64,000 nucleotides of DNA from Chlorobiota bacterium (GCA_028287785.1 JAQBOZ010000020.1:1-64000), one strand, 5' to 3'. Numbered from the stretch's first letter, positions 1 to 10,589 are shown. Made by a program: numbers and translations. Notes: generated by a model not told the origin, from the sequence alone.

Positions 1-173
1 CGGAGCGAACCATCCCCGCATCCGTGCCGAATGGTACGCTCCGATGGAGCTTGGAATCATGGGGGCATGGCGATGCTACAACCGGTACGCCCCGATGGGG
101 CTGGAAGGAGAGATGTCGAATGCCCTCGATGAGTCCAAACAGCATGAACCGTATCTCAAACTGAGTCACTACC
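1..173 (+). repeat. Intergenic palindromic repeat A, copy 1 (cut by window start)
   Basis: First of five copies of a dispersed repeat. The right arm GGTACGCTCCGATGGAGCTT lies at 33-52; the left arm is mostly outside the window, and only its end (CGGAGCG, then a CCATCCCC block) remains at 1-17. The common body follows: ATCATGG, GGCATGGCGATGCTACAACC, then the small palindrome CCCCGATGGGG, ending with GAGTCACTACC near 163-173. It lies downstream of the terminator of the histidine kinase gene. It encodes nothing recognisable; open frames through it are accidental. Confidence 0.8.
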
Positions 174-198
174 CAATATTCCGCCGCCTGCAAAAAAA

Positions 199-232
199 CA
201 AAAGGCCCGTCAGTCACCTGACGGGCCTTTTG
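199..232. terminator. Bidirectional rho-independent terminator
   Basis: A perfect 15-base stem (CAAAAGGCCCGTCAG paired with CTGACGGGCCTTTTG) has a 4-base loop, with A-runs on one side and T-runs on the other. It works for the leftward histidine kinase gene that stops at 255 and could also stop rightward transcription. Confidence 0.9.
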
Positions 233-254
233 TTTTTCACTCGATGCAGCGAAC

Positions 255-2201
255 TCAATCCCCCCCCTTCATCTCCCCGAGAAGTTTCCTTAATGCCCGC
301 GGATCGATCGGTTTTACCATGTGGTGACCAATCCCCGCCTCCTTCGTCCGGCGACGATCATCCTCGTGGCCGTAGCCGGTTATCGCCACGATCTCCATCT
401 CCCCACCATAGTCCAGCTTCCGTAGTTCAACAGCTATATCGTAGCCGCTCATGCCGGGAAGACCGATGTCGAGCAGGACGACCTCGGGGCGATAATCCTC
501 GGCGATCGTCAGGGCGGTCGGCCCGTCGTGCGCCACGCGGACATCGTATCCCCACGCATCAAGAAAGAGCTTCATGCTGCGGGCCGCATCGAGATTATCA
601 TCCACCACGAGGACGCGGAGATCTCCCGGCACCGTGGGTTCCGCGATGTCCGGCGTATCGGCAACTTCCGCGTCCAGTTCCCCACCGACGATGGTGGGAA
701 GTCGCACGACAAGTTCGCTCCCGCTCCCCGGCCCGTCGCTGAATGCCTCGATCGTCCCGTTGTGCATCTCGATGATGCGGCGCGCCAGCGTCAGGCCGAT
801 TCCCAGCCCCCCTTCGGAACGATCGAGCGTCCGTTCCCCCTGCGTGAAGAGATTGAAGACATTCGGCAGCAGATCGCTGGAGATGCCGGCGCCGGTATCG
901 CGCACGCGCACAACCACATCCTCCGCGGGATCCTCCACGATCACGCTGATCGTCCCCCTGGCCGGCGTATACTTCGCGGCGTTGTTGAGGAGGTTCACGA
1001 ACACCTGCATCAGCCGGTTCGGATCACCAATGAGGAGAACCGGCTTCTCGGGAAGGATGATGTTCAACCGGTGCCCGCGCTCCTCGATCAACGGACGGCT
1101 CGATTCGGTGGCGCGGGCGATGATGGAATGGAGATTCATCCGCTCCATCCGGAGCCTGACATTGCCGCTGGTCACGCGGCTCGCCTCCACCAGATCATCC
1201 ACCAGCCTGGTGATATGGGCAACCTGACGGTCGAGGATATCGCATATGCCGACCAGATCGGGATCGTCGGATTCCCTGAGCTGCATCATGTAGACCGCGT
1301 TGCGGATCGGCGCCAGCGGGTTGCGAAGCTCGTGCGAGAGCATCGCGAGGAACTCCGTCATCCGTTGCTCCGCCAGCTCCAGTTCCTCCACGCGCTTCCG
1401 TTCGGTCATATCCCTCGTCACTTTCGAAAAGCCGACCAGTCTGCCGTTTTTTTCGTACAGGGGGGTGATGATGACGTTCGCCCACAGCCGCGTCCCATCC
1501 TTCCGCAGGCGCCATCCCTCATCCTCGAAACGACCCTCCAGACGTGCCAGTTCCAGCTCCTGCTGCGGCCACTTCTCCTCGATCTTATCCTGTGGATAGA
1601 AGATCGAAAAGTGTTTGCCGATAGCCTCGGCGGCCGTGTAGCCCTTGATCCGCTCCGCCCCCGCGTTCCAGCTTGCGATATAACCATCGGGATCGAGCAT
1701 GAAGATGGCGTAGTCCTTCACCCCTTCCACCAGCAGGCGGAAACGCTCCTCGCTCCGGCGCAATGTTTCCTCGTGCTCCTTCCGCTCCGTCAGATCACGG
1801 GTGATCTTCGAGTAGCCCAGCAGCTCGTTCTGTTCGTTGTACAGAGTGGTGATGATCACGTTGGCCCAGAACCGCGTCCCATCCTTCCGCAGCCGCCACC
1901 CCTCATCCTCGAAACGACCCTCCTGGCGTGCCAGCTCCAGCTCCTGCTGCGGCCATTTCTCCTCGATCTTCTGCGGCGGATAGAAGATTGAGAAGTGCCG
2001 CCCGATCGCCTCGGCGGCCGTGTAGCCCTTGATCCGCTGGGCTCCGGCGTTCCAGGTCGTGATATAACCTTCGGGATCGAGCATGAAGATGGCATAGTCC
2101 TTCATCCCCTCCACCAGCAGACGAAAGCGCTCCTCGCTGTTCCGAAGAAGGTCCGTGGGGATGTCGTGTCCGGCGGAACCCGTCGTTATTTTTTTATTCA
2201 T
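255..2201 (-). CDS. PAS-PAS hybrid sensor histidine kinase with receiver domain
   Basis: A 648-residue soluble signalling protein with no membrane segment, so it should sense a cytoplasmic cue. Domains in order: PAS at about 22-140; a second PAS at about 149-268 that is roughly 80% identical to the first; HisKA with the phospho-acceptor motif LSHELRNPLAP (His290); HATPase with N-box (VNLLNNAAKYT) and G-boxes (DTGAGIS, GGLGIGL); and a C-terminal receiver with VLVVDDN, phospho-Asp in LLDIGLPG and Lys in VKPID. A hybrid kinase of this type normally phosphorylates its own receiver and then passes the phosphate on, but no partner regulator lies nearby. The near-identical PAS copies are unusual and suggest a recent in-frame duplication. 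A type B repeat begins about 12 bases upstream of the ATG, inside the likely leader. The function call is secure; the ligand is unknown. Confidence 0.95.
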   Translation of the reverse strand: MNKKITTGSAGHDIPTDLLRNSEERFRLLVEGMKDYAIFMLDPEGYITTWNAGAQRIKGYTAAEAIGRHFSIFYPPQKIEEKWPQQELELARQEGRFEDEGWRLRKDGTRFWANVIITTLYNEQNELLGYSKITRDLTERKEHEETLRRSEERFRLLVEGVKDYAIFMLDPDGYIASWNAGAERIKGYTAAEAIGKHFSIFYPQDKIEEKWPQQELELARLEGRFEDEGWRLRKDGTRLWANVIITPLYEKNGRLVGFSKVTRDMTERKRVEELELAEQRMTEFLAMLSHELRNPLAPIRNAVYMMQLRESDDPDLVGICDILDRQVAHITRLVDDLVEASRVTSGNVRLRMERMNLHSIIARATESSRPLIEERGHRLNIILPEKPVLLIGDPNRLMQVFVNLLNNAAKYTPARGTISVIVEDPAEDVVVRVRDTGAGISSDLLPNVFNLFTQGERTLDRSEGGLGIGLTLARRIIEMHNGTIEAFSDGPGSGSELVVRLPTIVGGELDAEVADTPDIAEPTVPGDLRVLVVDDNLDAARSMKLFLDAWGYDVRVAHDGPTALTIAEDYRPEVVLLDIGLPGMSGYDIAVELRKLDYGGEMEIVAITGYGHEDDRRRTKEAGIGHHMVKPIDPRALRKLLGEMKGGD

Positions 2202-2212
2202 ACTTCATTGGA

Positions 2213-2268
2213 TGTGCGCGGGGCGATGCCCCGTGCACCGGATAGTTCGCCCCTCCGGGGCTTGAGGA
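2213..2268 (+). repeat. Intergenic double-hairpin repeat B, copy 1
   Basis: Two adjacent hairpins make up the unit: GCGCGGGGC-gat-GCCCCGTGC and GCCCCTCCGGGGC followed by TTGAGG. This copy starts about a dozen bases upstream of the start codon of the histidine kinase gene, so in the mRNA the first hairpin would sit within the 5' leader. Confidence 0.8.
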
Positions 2269-2349
2269 TTTTGTTATGCTGATGCGGAAGACATTCGAAA
2301 TCATTATCTCCAAAGACCTCTCCACGATCGCCTGATTATCCTTTATACC

Positions 2350-2403
2350 TTATGCGCGGGGCGATGCCCCGCGCATAAGGTATTGCGCCCCTCCGGGGCT
2401 CGT
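2350..2403 (+). repeat. Intergenic double-hairpin repeat B, copy 2
   Basis: Here the first hairpin is extended and perfect (TTATGCGCGGGGC-gat-its complement), followed by the CCCCTCCGGGG palindrome. It is in direct orientation relative to copy 1, about 80 bases away. The stretch 2202-2596 between the kinase gene and the catalase remnant holds only these three B copies and no gene. Confidence 0.8.
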
Positions 2404-2545
2404 GTTCCGCTGATGCGGGAGAGAATGTTATTCAAGGATCTGCCAGGTCATCCGCTTCAGGGCGTTCTCCGCACTCGCCTGATACCCTCTTGTCCATCCA
2501 CCCCACCGCGCAGCATCGATCCCCTACCCCTGCAACCAACTCTCC

Positions 2546-2596
2546 AAGCCCCGGAGGGGCGCAATTCCTGGTGCGCGGGGCAGCGCCCCGCGCGCA

Positions 2597-2597
<1 letters not shown>
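2546..2597 (-). repeat. Intergenic double-hairpin repeat B, copy 3
   Basis: An inverted copy (AAGCCCCGGAGGGGCGCAAT then GTGCGCGGGGC-a-GCGCCCCGCGC). It ends exactly at the stop codon of the broken catalase gene, so the element directly abuts coding sequence. Confidence 0.8.
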
Positions 2598-3495
<898 letters not shown>

Positions 3496-3612
3496 GATAC
3501 TTCCATCAGTTTACGGGTAAGAGTAGACAACGGCTGTCTGCACGAAACGGTAATTAACGCCGAATCCCGGTAACATCATACCATCTCGATGATCATCCGG
3601 CCCCCGGTCGGC

Positions 3613-3876
3613 TGAACGATCATCGATCCCTTTATCGCTCTTCAAGCTCCATCGGAGCGCGCCGGTTGCAGCAACGATGTCCCCGTTCCCGCGCAAGCTC
3701 CATAGGAGCGTACCATCCCCCATCCAGGCGGCATGGTACGCTCCGATGGAGCTTGCGATCATACGAGGCATGGCAGTGCTACAACCGGCACGCCCCGATG
3801 GGGCTGGGAAGGCAGATGCCGGATGCTCTCCATGATTTCGGGCCGTATGAACCCCACCCCAGACTGAGTCACTACC
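3613..3876 (+). repeat. Intergenic palindromic repeat A, copy 2 (longest, with extra half-arm)
   Basis: An upstream block GAACGATCATCGATCC is followed by an extra left half-arm (3644-3663). The main inverted pair is AAGCTCCATAGGAGCGTACC at 3695-3714 and GGTACGCTCCGATGGAGCTT at 3735-3754, with one mismatch. Then come the body with CCCCGATGGGG and the end GAGTCACTACC at 3866-3876. The gap between the catalase remnant and the gene at 3967 consists almost entirely of this element. Confidence 0.85.
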
Positions 3877-3966
3877 CGTGGGCGTTTGACATTTGGCGGG
3901 ATGCCTCCGGATGTCAGATTGTTTTTTTCGCACGACACGATCATGCATTCACCTGAATATCGGATC

Positions 3967-4452
3967 ATGAGGCATCCGCGCATCGCGCTATCAGCATTTA
4001 TCTGGATCATCGTCACGGCCGCGGCATCGGGACAGAAGAAGGAGATGGTGGTGGAGAGGGCGCGGAATATCATATACGGGGAGAGTGCTTCCGGTCTGAT
4101 AGTGGCGGCAGGATCGATCAATTATGAGCGGTGCCTCACCGATCATATCAGCCTGCGGGCCGGCGCCGGGCTTGGCCATATGTTCAGCAACGGATTTCAT
4201 GGGAGCGGCGGAGGGCTCTTCATGCTGAACTGTTTTTCCGACGGAAAATACCCTGGAATTGAATTTGGAGCGGAGCTCTCCTATTCCCTGCCGAAAAACG
4301 ATATGATAATTACATCGATGAATCCCACCCCCGCCATTTCATTCGGCATGAGATTTCAAACCGAGGGCGAGGGATTGTTTGGCAGGATCGGCCTGACATA
4401 CGATTTTCGCTTTGGTTTTCCGCTTCAGTTGAGCATCGGAAAATCGTTTTGA
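3967..4452 (+). CDS. Small exported protein, probable outer-membrane beta-barrel
   Basis: About 161 residues. A signal peptide runs from MRHPRIALSAF through IWIIVTAAASG to a likely cleavage before QKK. The mature part alternates hydrophobic and polar residues in short Gly-broken strands (SLRAGAGLGHMF, GIEFGAELSYSL, AISFGMRFQ, FGRIGLTYDFRFGFPLQLSIG) and ends in Phe, as outer-membrane barrels do. I chose the ATG at 3967 because it gives a proper signal peptide; an upstream ATG at 3943 is possible but adds residues atypical of a leader. No specific family was recognised. It stands alone between repeat A and a convergent gene. Confidence 0.65.
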   Translation: MRHPRIALSAFIWIIVTAAASGQKKEMVVERARNIIYGESASGLIVAAGSINYERCLTDHISLRAGAGLGHMFSNGFHGSGGGLFMLNCFSDGKYPGIEFGAELSYSLPKNDMIITSMNPTPAISFGMRFQTEGEGLFGRIGLTYDFRFGFPLQLSIGKSF

Positions 4453-4529
4453 TGCCGATAATAAAATATCCCTGAAATTCCTCCACGAACGGGTCCAACG
4501 CGGGCCGCCCACGATGACGGAGACCGGCG

Positions 4530-5195
4530 TCAGGATGCCCACTCGTCATGGGCGATCCCCACCAGATACCATGTGCCCCCCTCCTGTTCAAAGATCAGCC
4601 AGAGGCTTTTCCAGTCCATCCCATCGAATTTCGGGTTGAACCCCGGGAAATTATATTCCACGGCAATGCCCCGGGGATAGAACTCGGGAATATTATTGGC
4701 GATGGTGCTGTGACCGAAGGCTTCATCGTTGTAGCCGATCCGCTTCGCCCTGAGATAATCGTGATCGTAGACAAAGCGACGATAATATTGCCGGAATGTC
4801 AGCCGTGGCGATTCCTCCGGTCCATCATACGTGCCCCACGAGTAACGCTTTTTTCCACTGGACAGCCCCGCGAGCTGATTGCTCCGGAATACCAGATCGC
4901 GCGTGGAATCCATGCCGACGTACGGAGAAAACCGGAGCCCCTTTACCGGATGAACGAAGGCCGCCAGTTGAGCCATGTTTCCCGACTTGAGCGCGCGAAG
5001 CACGGCCGTCGCCCGCTCCGCGATCATCTGCTTCGCATCGCGGGGAGCAATTCTGCCGGAATCCACAACGGGGGAAGCCGGGACATCACGCGGAAATATT
5101 TCATGCCGCCGTAATGAAATCTGATCCGCTCGCAGAGATGGCAGACAGAAGAGAATTCCAAGAGCAATGCCGGAAACGCGGAGATATAATTTCAT
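4530..5195 (-). CDS. Exported conserved protein of unknown function
   Basis: A 221-residue protein with a signal peptide (KLYLRVSGIALGILFCLPSL, cleavage near LRA-D). The body carries FVHPVKGLRFSPYVGMD, SWGTYDGPEE, LTFRQYYRRFVYDHDYL, VEYNFPGFNPKFDGMDW, then SLWLIFEQEGGTWYLVGIAHD with a final EW. I recognise this pattern from a family of secreted or lipid-anchored proteins found mainly in Firmicutes; its function is not established. There is no lipobox here, so it is probably periplasmic or released. It is convergent with the gene at 3967 and divergent from the pirin gene. Confidence 0.75.
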   Translation of the reverse strand: MKLYLRVSGIALGILFCLPSLRADQISLRRHEIFPRDVPASPVVDSGRIAPRDAKQMIAERATAVLRALKSGNMAQLAAFVHPVKGLRFSPYVGMDSTRDLVFRSNQLAGLSSGKKRYSWGTYDGPEESPRLTFRQYYRRFVYDHDYLRAKRIGYNDEAFGHSTIANNIPEFYPRGIAVEYNFPGFNPKFDGMDWKSLWLIFEQEGGTWYLVGIAHDEWAS

Positions 5196-5450
5196 TTTAT
5201 TTTACCGACGCGGGACGCGCCGGAGTCCGATATTGAGATTGTGCCACTGAGAAAGGCCCGATCGCGACGAAGTGCATGCTCTCTTCGCCCGTTACGCGCG
5301 GAGGCCCAATATGGCTATTTCGCAACCTCCACGCACAGCCGCAGTGCAACCGCTCAACCCGCCTCACCGGAAAACGACACACCGGGCCGATGCGAATCCT
5401 CCCGTTTCCCATACATTCCGCGCGAACAACATTAACCAGGGGGCCCGCAC

Positions 5451-6389
5451 ATGCCGAACGAACCAGACGACCGCAATCCCGAACCGGACGGCCCGATCGA
5501 AACCGTGATCCTTCCGCGCACCAGCGAGATCGCCAATGGATTTACGGTGCGGCGCGCGCTCCCCTCCTCGCGCCGTCGAATGGTGGGGCCGTTCATCTTT
5601 CTCGATCAGATGGGCCCGGAGATTCTCCGCCCCGGCATCGGGCTGGATGTGGCGCCGCACCCGCATATCGGGCTCTCCACCGTCACCTATCTTTTCGACG
5701 GCGAGGCGGTGCATCGCGACAGCCTTGGCGTCAGCCAGCGGATTCTGCCGGGGGATGTCAACTGGATGACGGCGGGTCGCGGGATAGCGCATTCCGAACG
5801 GACGCCGCCGGAGATGCGGCGTGGAGGAGCGCGGATGTTCGGCATTCAGTCGTGGGTGGCGCTGCCGGCCGGCGATGAAGAGGCCGATCCGGGATTCGCG
5901 CATCATGAGGCCGGGGAGCTTCCGTTGATCGAGGGAGAGGGGAAACGGGTGAGGGTCATCGCCGGCTCTCTCTTCGGCGCCCGCTCCCCCGTGCAAACGC
6001 ACTCCGATCTCTTCTACGCCGATGCGCTGCTCGACGCCGGCGCGGTTCTCCCGATCGCCGCCGAGCACGAGGAACGCGCCGTGTATATCGTTGAGGGAAC
6101 CATCGCGGTGGAGCGCCAGAGCGGGACGTTCGACGGGGGAAGGCTGCTGGTGCTGAAGCCGGGGGAGACGATCGCGCTGCGCGCCGTCACTTCAGCGCGG
6201 CTGATGCTTCTCGGCGGCGCGGCGATGGACGGCCCGCGGCATATCTGGTGGAACTTCGTGTCGAGCCGGCGCGAGCGGATCGAGCAGGCAAAGGCGGACT
6301 GGAAGGCCGGGCGATTCGGCGCGGTTCCGGGGGAGACGGAATATATTTCGCTGCCGGGCGATGGGCCTGTCGTGGCGCGCTATCCGTGA
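5451..6389 (+). CDS. Pirin family protein (bicupin)
   Basis: A 312-residue cytoplasmic bicupin. The N-terminal pirin cupin has [12 protein letters not shown], the metal-ligand stretch [18 protein letters not shown] and [18 protein letters not shown], which supply the His/Glu metal site. The C-terminal cupin runs from about residue 190 ([20 protein letters not shown] onward). Pirins include quercetinase-like enzymes and redox-sensitive regulators, and the sequence does not tell which this one is. The extreme C-terminus ([16 protein letters not shown]) is typical of the family. The copper amine oxidase gene follows 87 bases downstream on the same strand, so the two may be cotranscribed. Confidence 0.9.
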   Translation: MPNEPDDRNPEPDGPIETVILPRTSEIANGFTVRRALPSSRRRMVGPFIFLDQMGPEILRPGIGLDVAPHPHIGLSTVTYLFDGEAVHRDSLGVSQRILPGDVNWMTAGRGIAHSERTPPEMRRGGARMFGIQSWVALPAGDEEADPGFAHHEAGELPLIEGEGKRVRVIAGSLFGARSPVQTHSDLFYADALLDAGAVLPIAAEHEERAVYIVEGTIAVERQSGTFDGGRLLVLKPGETIALRAVTSARLMLLGGAAMDGPRHIWWNFVSSRRERIEQAKADWKAGRFGAVPGETEYISLPGDGPVVARYP

Positions 6390-6476
6390 TCGCGGAGGAG
6401 TCGGGACAATCGCGCGCCATGTATATTGCGCTCCGGCCCCCATTCAGAACAACCTGTACCGCTCATTCTCCCGATC

Positions 6477-8426
6477 ATGATTGCTCAGCACATCGCATCG
6501 CGCATCATCGCGCCGCTTCTTCTTCTGATTGTCGTCGCGCCGCGCCTGGTCGCGCAGCCGGTTCATCCGCTCGATCCGCTGAGCGCCGATGAGATCACAT
6601 CGACCACGCGCATCATCCGCGCCGCGCCCGGCTTTCCCGCCGACGCGCTCTTCTCCACAATCGTCCTGCACGAGCCGCCGAAGGAGACGGTCCTCGCGTT
6701 CCGCCCCGGCATGCCGTTTCAGCGCCAGTCGTTCGCCATCGTGATGGACCGGCCGAACAACCGGACGTACGAGGCGATCGTCGATCTGCGCGCGGGGTCG
6801 ATGCTGTCGTGGAAGGAGATTCCCGGCGTGCAGCCGCAGGTGTTCGTGGTGGAATACAACACGGTGCCGGCAATCGTCAAGGCCGATCCCCGATGGCGGG
6901 AGGCGATGCGGCGACGGAACATCGACCCTGACAGCACGCAGATCGACACGTGGGCCGCGGGGGATGTGCCGAAGGAATATCACGGCCGGCTGCTTCGCGC
7001 GCTTACGTATTACAAGGGGAACGCGTTCAATTTCTACGGCCGGCCGATCGAGGGGGTAAGCGCGATCGTCGACATGAACACGCGGCGCGTGATCGAGTTC
7101 CACGACGCGCCGATACGCCCGCTGCCGCCTCGGAGCCAGGAGCTGGATACCGCGTCGATCGGAGCGCAGCGCGCGGCACCGAAACCGCTGGTGATCGCGC
7201 AGCCGGAGGGCGTAAGCTTTCAGCTTCAGGGAAATGAGATTCGCTGGCAGGGATGGCATTTCCGTTTTTCGATGCACCCGCGCGAAGGGCTTGTGCTTCA
7301 TACCGTCGGCTACGAGGATCATGGCCGGGAGCGTTCGATTCTCTTTCGCGGCTCGCTCTCGGAGATGGTGGTTCCCTACGCCGATCCCGATTCCAACTGG
7401 CGCTGGCGGAGCGCGTTCGACGTGGGCGAATACGGCGTGGGGCGGCTTTCCAGCCCGCTCGAACGGAATATCGACGCCCCGGCGAACGCAACGCTGCTGG
7501 ACGCGGTCTTCGCCGATGATTCCGGGGCGGCGTATACGATTCCCCGCGTCATCGGCATCTACGAGCGCGACGGCGGCATCCTCTGGAAGCATTTCGACAC
7601 CTATTCCAACGCGAACGAATCGCGGCGCGCGCGCGATCTTGTCCTCTTCTTCGTGGCCGGCATCGGCAACTACGATTACTCCATAAGCTGGATATTCCAT
7701 CAGGATGGATCGCTTGAGGCGGATGCCGGGCTGACCGGCATCATGCTCCCGAAAGGGGTGAGCGATGCGAGCGATCGCGCCGCGACGGGAAACTCCGGCC
7801 ATGCGGTTTCGCTGAACATCGTGGCGCCGCATCACCAGCATTTCTTCTGCTTCCGCCTGGACATGGATGTCGATGGCGTCGCCAACTCCGTGGAGCAGAT
7901 CGACTCGAAGCCATTGCCGCACGGAAAGCCCAACCCGACCGGCAGCTCGTTCACGATGGAGGAGACGTTTTTCCGTTCGGAGCGTGAGGCGGTGAAGCGG
8001 ATCGATGTGGACGCGGCGAGGATCTGGAATGTCTACAACCCCGCCACCACGAACGCGCTGGGGCATCACACCGGCTATATCCTCCTCCCCGGCGCAAACA
8101 CCGTCCCGCTCGCGGACCCGTCTTCATCGGTGCGGAAGCGGGCCGGCTTCGCGGGAAATCATTTCTGGGCAACGCGCTATCATCCCGATGAGATGAACGC
8201 GGCCGGCGCCTATCCCAGCCAGAACTCCGGCGGCGACGGGCTTCCCCGCTGGATCGCCGACAACGAATCGATCGAGCGGCAGGATGTTGTGCTCTGGTAC
8301 ACGATGGGGATCACGCACATTCCACGCCCGGAGGAGTGGCCGGTGATGACGATGACGCATATCGGCTTCCGTCTGATTCCGGCCGGATTCTTTTCGCGCA
8401 ACCCGGCGCTGGATGTGCCGAGATAA
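6477..8426 (+). CDS. Secreted copper amine oxidase (primary-amine oxidase)
   Basis: About 649 residues with a signal peptide (MIAQHIASRIIAPLLLLIVV, cleavage after LVAQ). It oxidises primary amines to aldehydes, releasing ammonia and H2O2, outside the cytoplasm. The topaquinone precursor Tyr is in GIGNYDY (about residue 398). The copper His pair is in PHHQHFFCF, the third His in THIGF near the C-terminus, and the catalytic-base region is in VPYADPDSNWRWRSAFDVGE. A longer frame begins with a TTG at 6426, but the ATG at 6477 gives a standard signal peptide. H2O2 production next to a destroyed catalase gene is worth noting, although other peroxide defences may exist elsewhere. Confidence 0.93.
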   Translation: MIAQHIASRIIAPLLLLIVVAPRLVAQPVHPLDPLSADEITSTTRIIRAAPGFPADALFSTIVLHEPPKETVLAFRPGMPFQRQSFAIVMDRPNNRTYEAIVDLRAGSMLSWKEIPGVQPQVFVVEYNTVPAIVKADPRWREAMRRRNIDPDSTQIDTWAAGDVPKEYHGRLLRALTYYKGNAFNFYGRPIEGVSAIVDMNTRRVIEFHDAPIRPLPPRSQELDTASIGAQRAAPKPLVIAQPEGVSFQLQGNEIRWQGWHFRFSMHPREGLVLHTVGYEDHGRERSILFRGSLSEMVVPYADPDSNWRWRSAFDVGEYGVGRLSSPLERNIDAPANATLLDAVFADDSGAAYTIPRVIGIYERDGGILWKHFDTYSNANESRRARDLVLFFVAGIGNYDYSISWIFHQDGSLEADAGLTGIMLPKGVSDASDRAATGNSGHAVSLNIVAPHHQHFFCFRLDMDVDGVANSVEQIDSKPLPHGKPNPTGSSFTMEETFFRSEREAVKRIDVDAARIWNVYNPATTNALGHHTGYILLPGANTVPLADPSSSVRKRAGFAGNHFWATRYHPDEMNAAGAYPSQNSGGDGLPRWIADNESIERQDVVLWYTMGITHIPRPEEWPVMTMTHIGFRLIPAGFFSRNPALDVPR

Positions 8427-8475
8427 CAGGATACGCAATCGTGGGGAACGCGCAGTCACGACCCCCACAAACGGA

Positions 8476-8503
8476 AACGGCCCGCCATGCACGGCGGGCC
8501 GTT
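8476..8503. terminator. Bidirectional terminator between convergent genes
   Basis: An 11-base stem (AACGGCCCGCC paired with GGCGGGCCGTT) with a 6-base loop lies between the amine oxidase gene (ends 8426) and the leftward BNR lipoprotein gene (ends 8549). Confidence 0.85.
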
Positions 8504-8548
8504 GTGTTGTCGCATCAACGCGCGGAGAATATCGTCGCGGATGCCGGG

Positions 8549-10381
8549 CTATCGCACCGGGCCGTTCGAGACAAAGAGCCCCTTGTCCAGCGCCACGATA
8601 TAGAGCCGGTCATCCGGGCCGAACATCACGCGGCTGATATAATTCCCCGGCGATGTAAATCCATCGAGCTTCAGCGTCGTCTTCTGATCGCTTCCCGGAG
8701 TCCCCAGTCCATAGCCGCCGCTCATTCCGGCGGTCGTGAGATATCTGTTCTGGCTGTTGAACGCGAGCGCGCTTATCGACATCGCCTTCGGCACCTCCGT
8801 CCACGTGGCGCCGCCATCGCTCGATGTGTAGCCTCTGCCGGTGAAGGTATAGGTGAACGGATCGAGCGTGCTGCTCCCGCCGTAGAGCACCCCGTCCCTG
8901 TCCTGAACGATCGTCGCGAGCGTCGCCGTGCTCCCCGACATCTTGACGGGCTTTCCATCGGCCCCCACGCGATACATCTGGCCGTTGGTATAGCCGCGCC
9001 CATCGGAGTAGGAGGTGATCGAAACCAGGAACTCCCCGCTCCCCTTCTTCATCGCAAAAAGCGATGTGATGGAGGCGGGATCGATGCCGGGCTGATAATT
9101 CAGGATCGGCGACTCGGTCCATGTAGCGCCATTGTCGCTGGAGCGGAAGACGGAAGCCGTGTTCGCCAGGAGAAACACCCCCTGCGGCGATGATGCAAAT
9201 CGCGCGAACGCCCCCGGCTGCGTGCCGAGCGCCTGCCAGCCGGAGGAGGTCTGCCGGAACAGGCCGTTATCGGCAAAGATCATCAGGTTTCCATCCCTGT
9301 CCAGCCCAATATCGGTCACGCGCGCAACCGGCCCGGTTCCCATCGATGTCCAGGTGCCGCCGTTGTCCCGCGAGACCACGATGCCGCCATGATCCTTTGT
9401 CGTCCCGAGCCCCATCGCCGTCAGCCCGACCGCGATGGATGATCCCCGTAGCGCGAGGTCATGCCCCTGCGCAAACATCGCGTGCCGCCATGTGGCGCCG
9501 CCATCGGTGGAGCGGATCAGCTCAAAGCTCCCGGCGCTCTGATTCGCCAGCGCGTAGAGAGCGCCGTCGGCCCCCTGCCGCAGGCTGGTGAAGAATGGCG
9601 CCGCGTTGAACTTCGCAAGCTCGGTGAAGGATGCCCCGCCGTTCCTTGAAACCAGCAGCCCTCCGCCGCCACGAACGTAATGGTAGATATCGCCGTTGGC
9701 GGTCACATACAGGCTGGCGGCGTAGTTCGGCTGGGGAGCGGGATAGGTGGCCCATGTGGCGCCGCCATCGCTCGAACGAAAAAAGCCGAACGCGCCGGTG
9801 ACGAGGATATCGCCGTTCGGCGCGAACGCAAGCCCGCCGCCGTATTTAAATGCGGGGGGGAGTTTCAGCGCGGCCCACGATGCGCCCTTGTCGGTGCTGT
9901 GGTACACGTACATCTGCGGCGTGTTGTTGATCAGCTTCACATACGGCTCCCCCGCCGGCGAGAAGATGATCTCCGATTCCGTGATATACCTGTTCTGCGC
10001 GAACGGCCCGGCCGGATCGATCGGGACATCGCGATGCGATCCCGATGAAAGATCGTACGTGCGGAAGTTCCTGTCGGTCACGGCATAAAGCTCGCCGGAT
10101 GGCGCCAGGCCGATCGTCGTGTGGACCGGGTCGTTGCTGATGAGGTTCATCGCCCCGCCCGATGCGCTCATCGAGTAGAGCTTCCCATCGATCGCCGCGA
10201 TGATGCTGTTGTCCGCCGCGATGGCGAGGCTGGTGACATCGCCGCCGGCCATCGGCAGATCGGTAATCTGCTTCATGGCGGCGGTGGTCGACGCGGGAGT
10301 ATTCGTGCCGCCGGGATCGGTGGTGGTGGTACAGGCGGCAAGGGCCAGCCCGAGCAGGAGAAGGAGAAAAGAGCGCTGCAT
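8549..10381 (-). CDS. BNR/Asp-box beta-propeller lipoprotein
   Basis: About 610 residues starting MQRSFLLLLLGLALAAC, a clear lipoprotein signal with Cys in the lipobox LAAC, so it should be membrane-anchored in the envelope. At least seven Asp-box motifs are spread through the chain (STDKGASW, SSDGGATW, SRNGGASF, STDGGATW, SRDNGGTW, SSDNGATW, SSDGGATW), typical of sialidase/sortilin-type beta-propellers. No sialidase catalytic Arg triad could be assigned, so an enzyme role is not claimed; such propellers often serve binding or scaffold roles. A GTG/ATG nine residues upstream is possible, but the chosen ATG begins the signal peptide cleanly. Confidence 0.85.
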   Translation of the reverse strand: MQRSFLLLLLGLALAACTTTTDPGGTNTPASTTAAMKQITDLPMAGGDVTSLAIAADNSIIAAIDGKLYSMSASGGAMNLISNDPVHTTIGLAPSGELYAVTDRNFRTYDLSSGSHRDVPIDPAGPFAQNRYITESEIIFSPAGEPYVKLINNTPQMYVYHSTDKGASWAALKLPPAFKYGGGLAFAPNGDILVTGAFGFFRSSDGGATWATYPAPQPNYAASLYVTANGDIYHYVRGGGGLLVSRNGGASFTELAKFNAAPFFTSLRQGADGALYALANQSAGSFELIRSTDGGATWRHAMFAQGHDLALRGSSIAVGLTAMGLGTTKDHGGIVVSRDNGGTWTSMGTGPVARVTDIGLDRDGNLMIFADNGLFRQTSSGWQALGTQPGAFARFASSPQGVFLLANTASVFRSSDNGATWTESPILNYQPGIDPASITSLFAMKKGSGEFLVSITSYSDGRGYTNGQMYRVGADGKPVKMSGSTATLATIVQDRDGVLYGGSSTLDPFTYTFTGRGYTSSDGGATWTEVPKAMSISALAFNSQNRYLTTAGMSGGYGLGTPGSDQKTTLKLDGFTSPGNYISRVMFGPDDRLYIVALDKGLFVSNGPVR

Positions 10382-10589
10382 ACGTTCGTCCGAATGGATG
10401 AAGTTCAAATCCTCTCCCCGGAGTTCCGGTTGGCGGGGATAAGGAGCGAATGCCGCTCCGGGGAAATCGGAACAGCTTCACCGAACGAACTTAGAGGACG
10501 GGGGAAAAGAAGAAAAGCCAGGGATCGGCATATTCTTACCGTCGCGCGCTCCCCGTAAGGCTTTCCGCGTTCCGCTCCTGCCGGCTCCC

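Noticed and set aside
6444-8069. 541-codon frame antisense to the copper amine oxidase gene
   Set aside because: Shadow frame; all amine oxidase motifs are on the plus strand.
8549-10381. Sialidase
   Set aside because: Asp-boxes alone are shared by many beta-propellers; the catalytic Arg triad and FRIP motif were not found.
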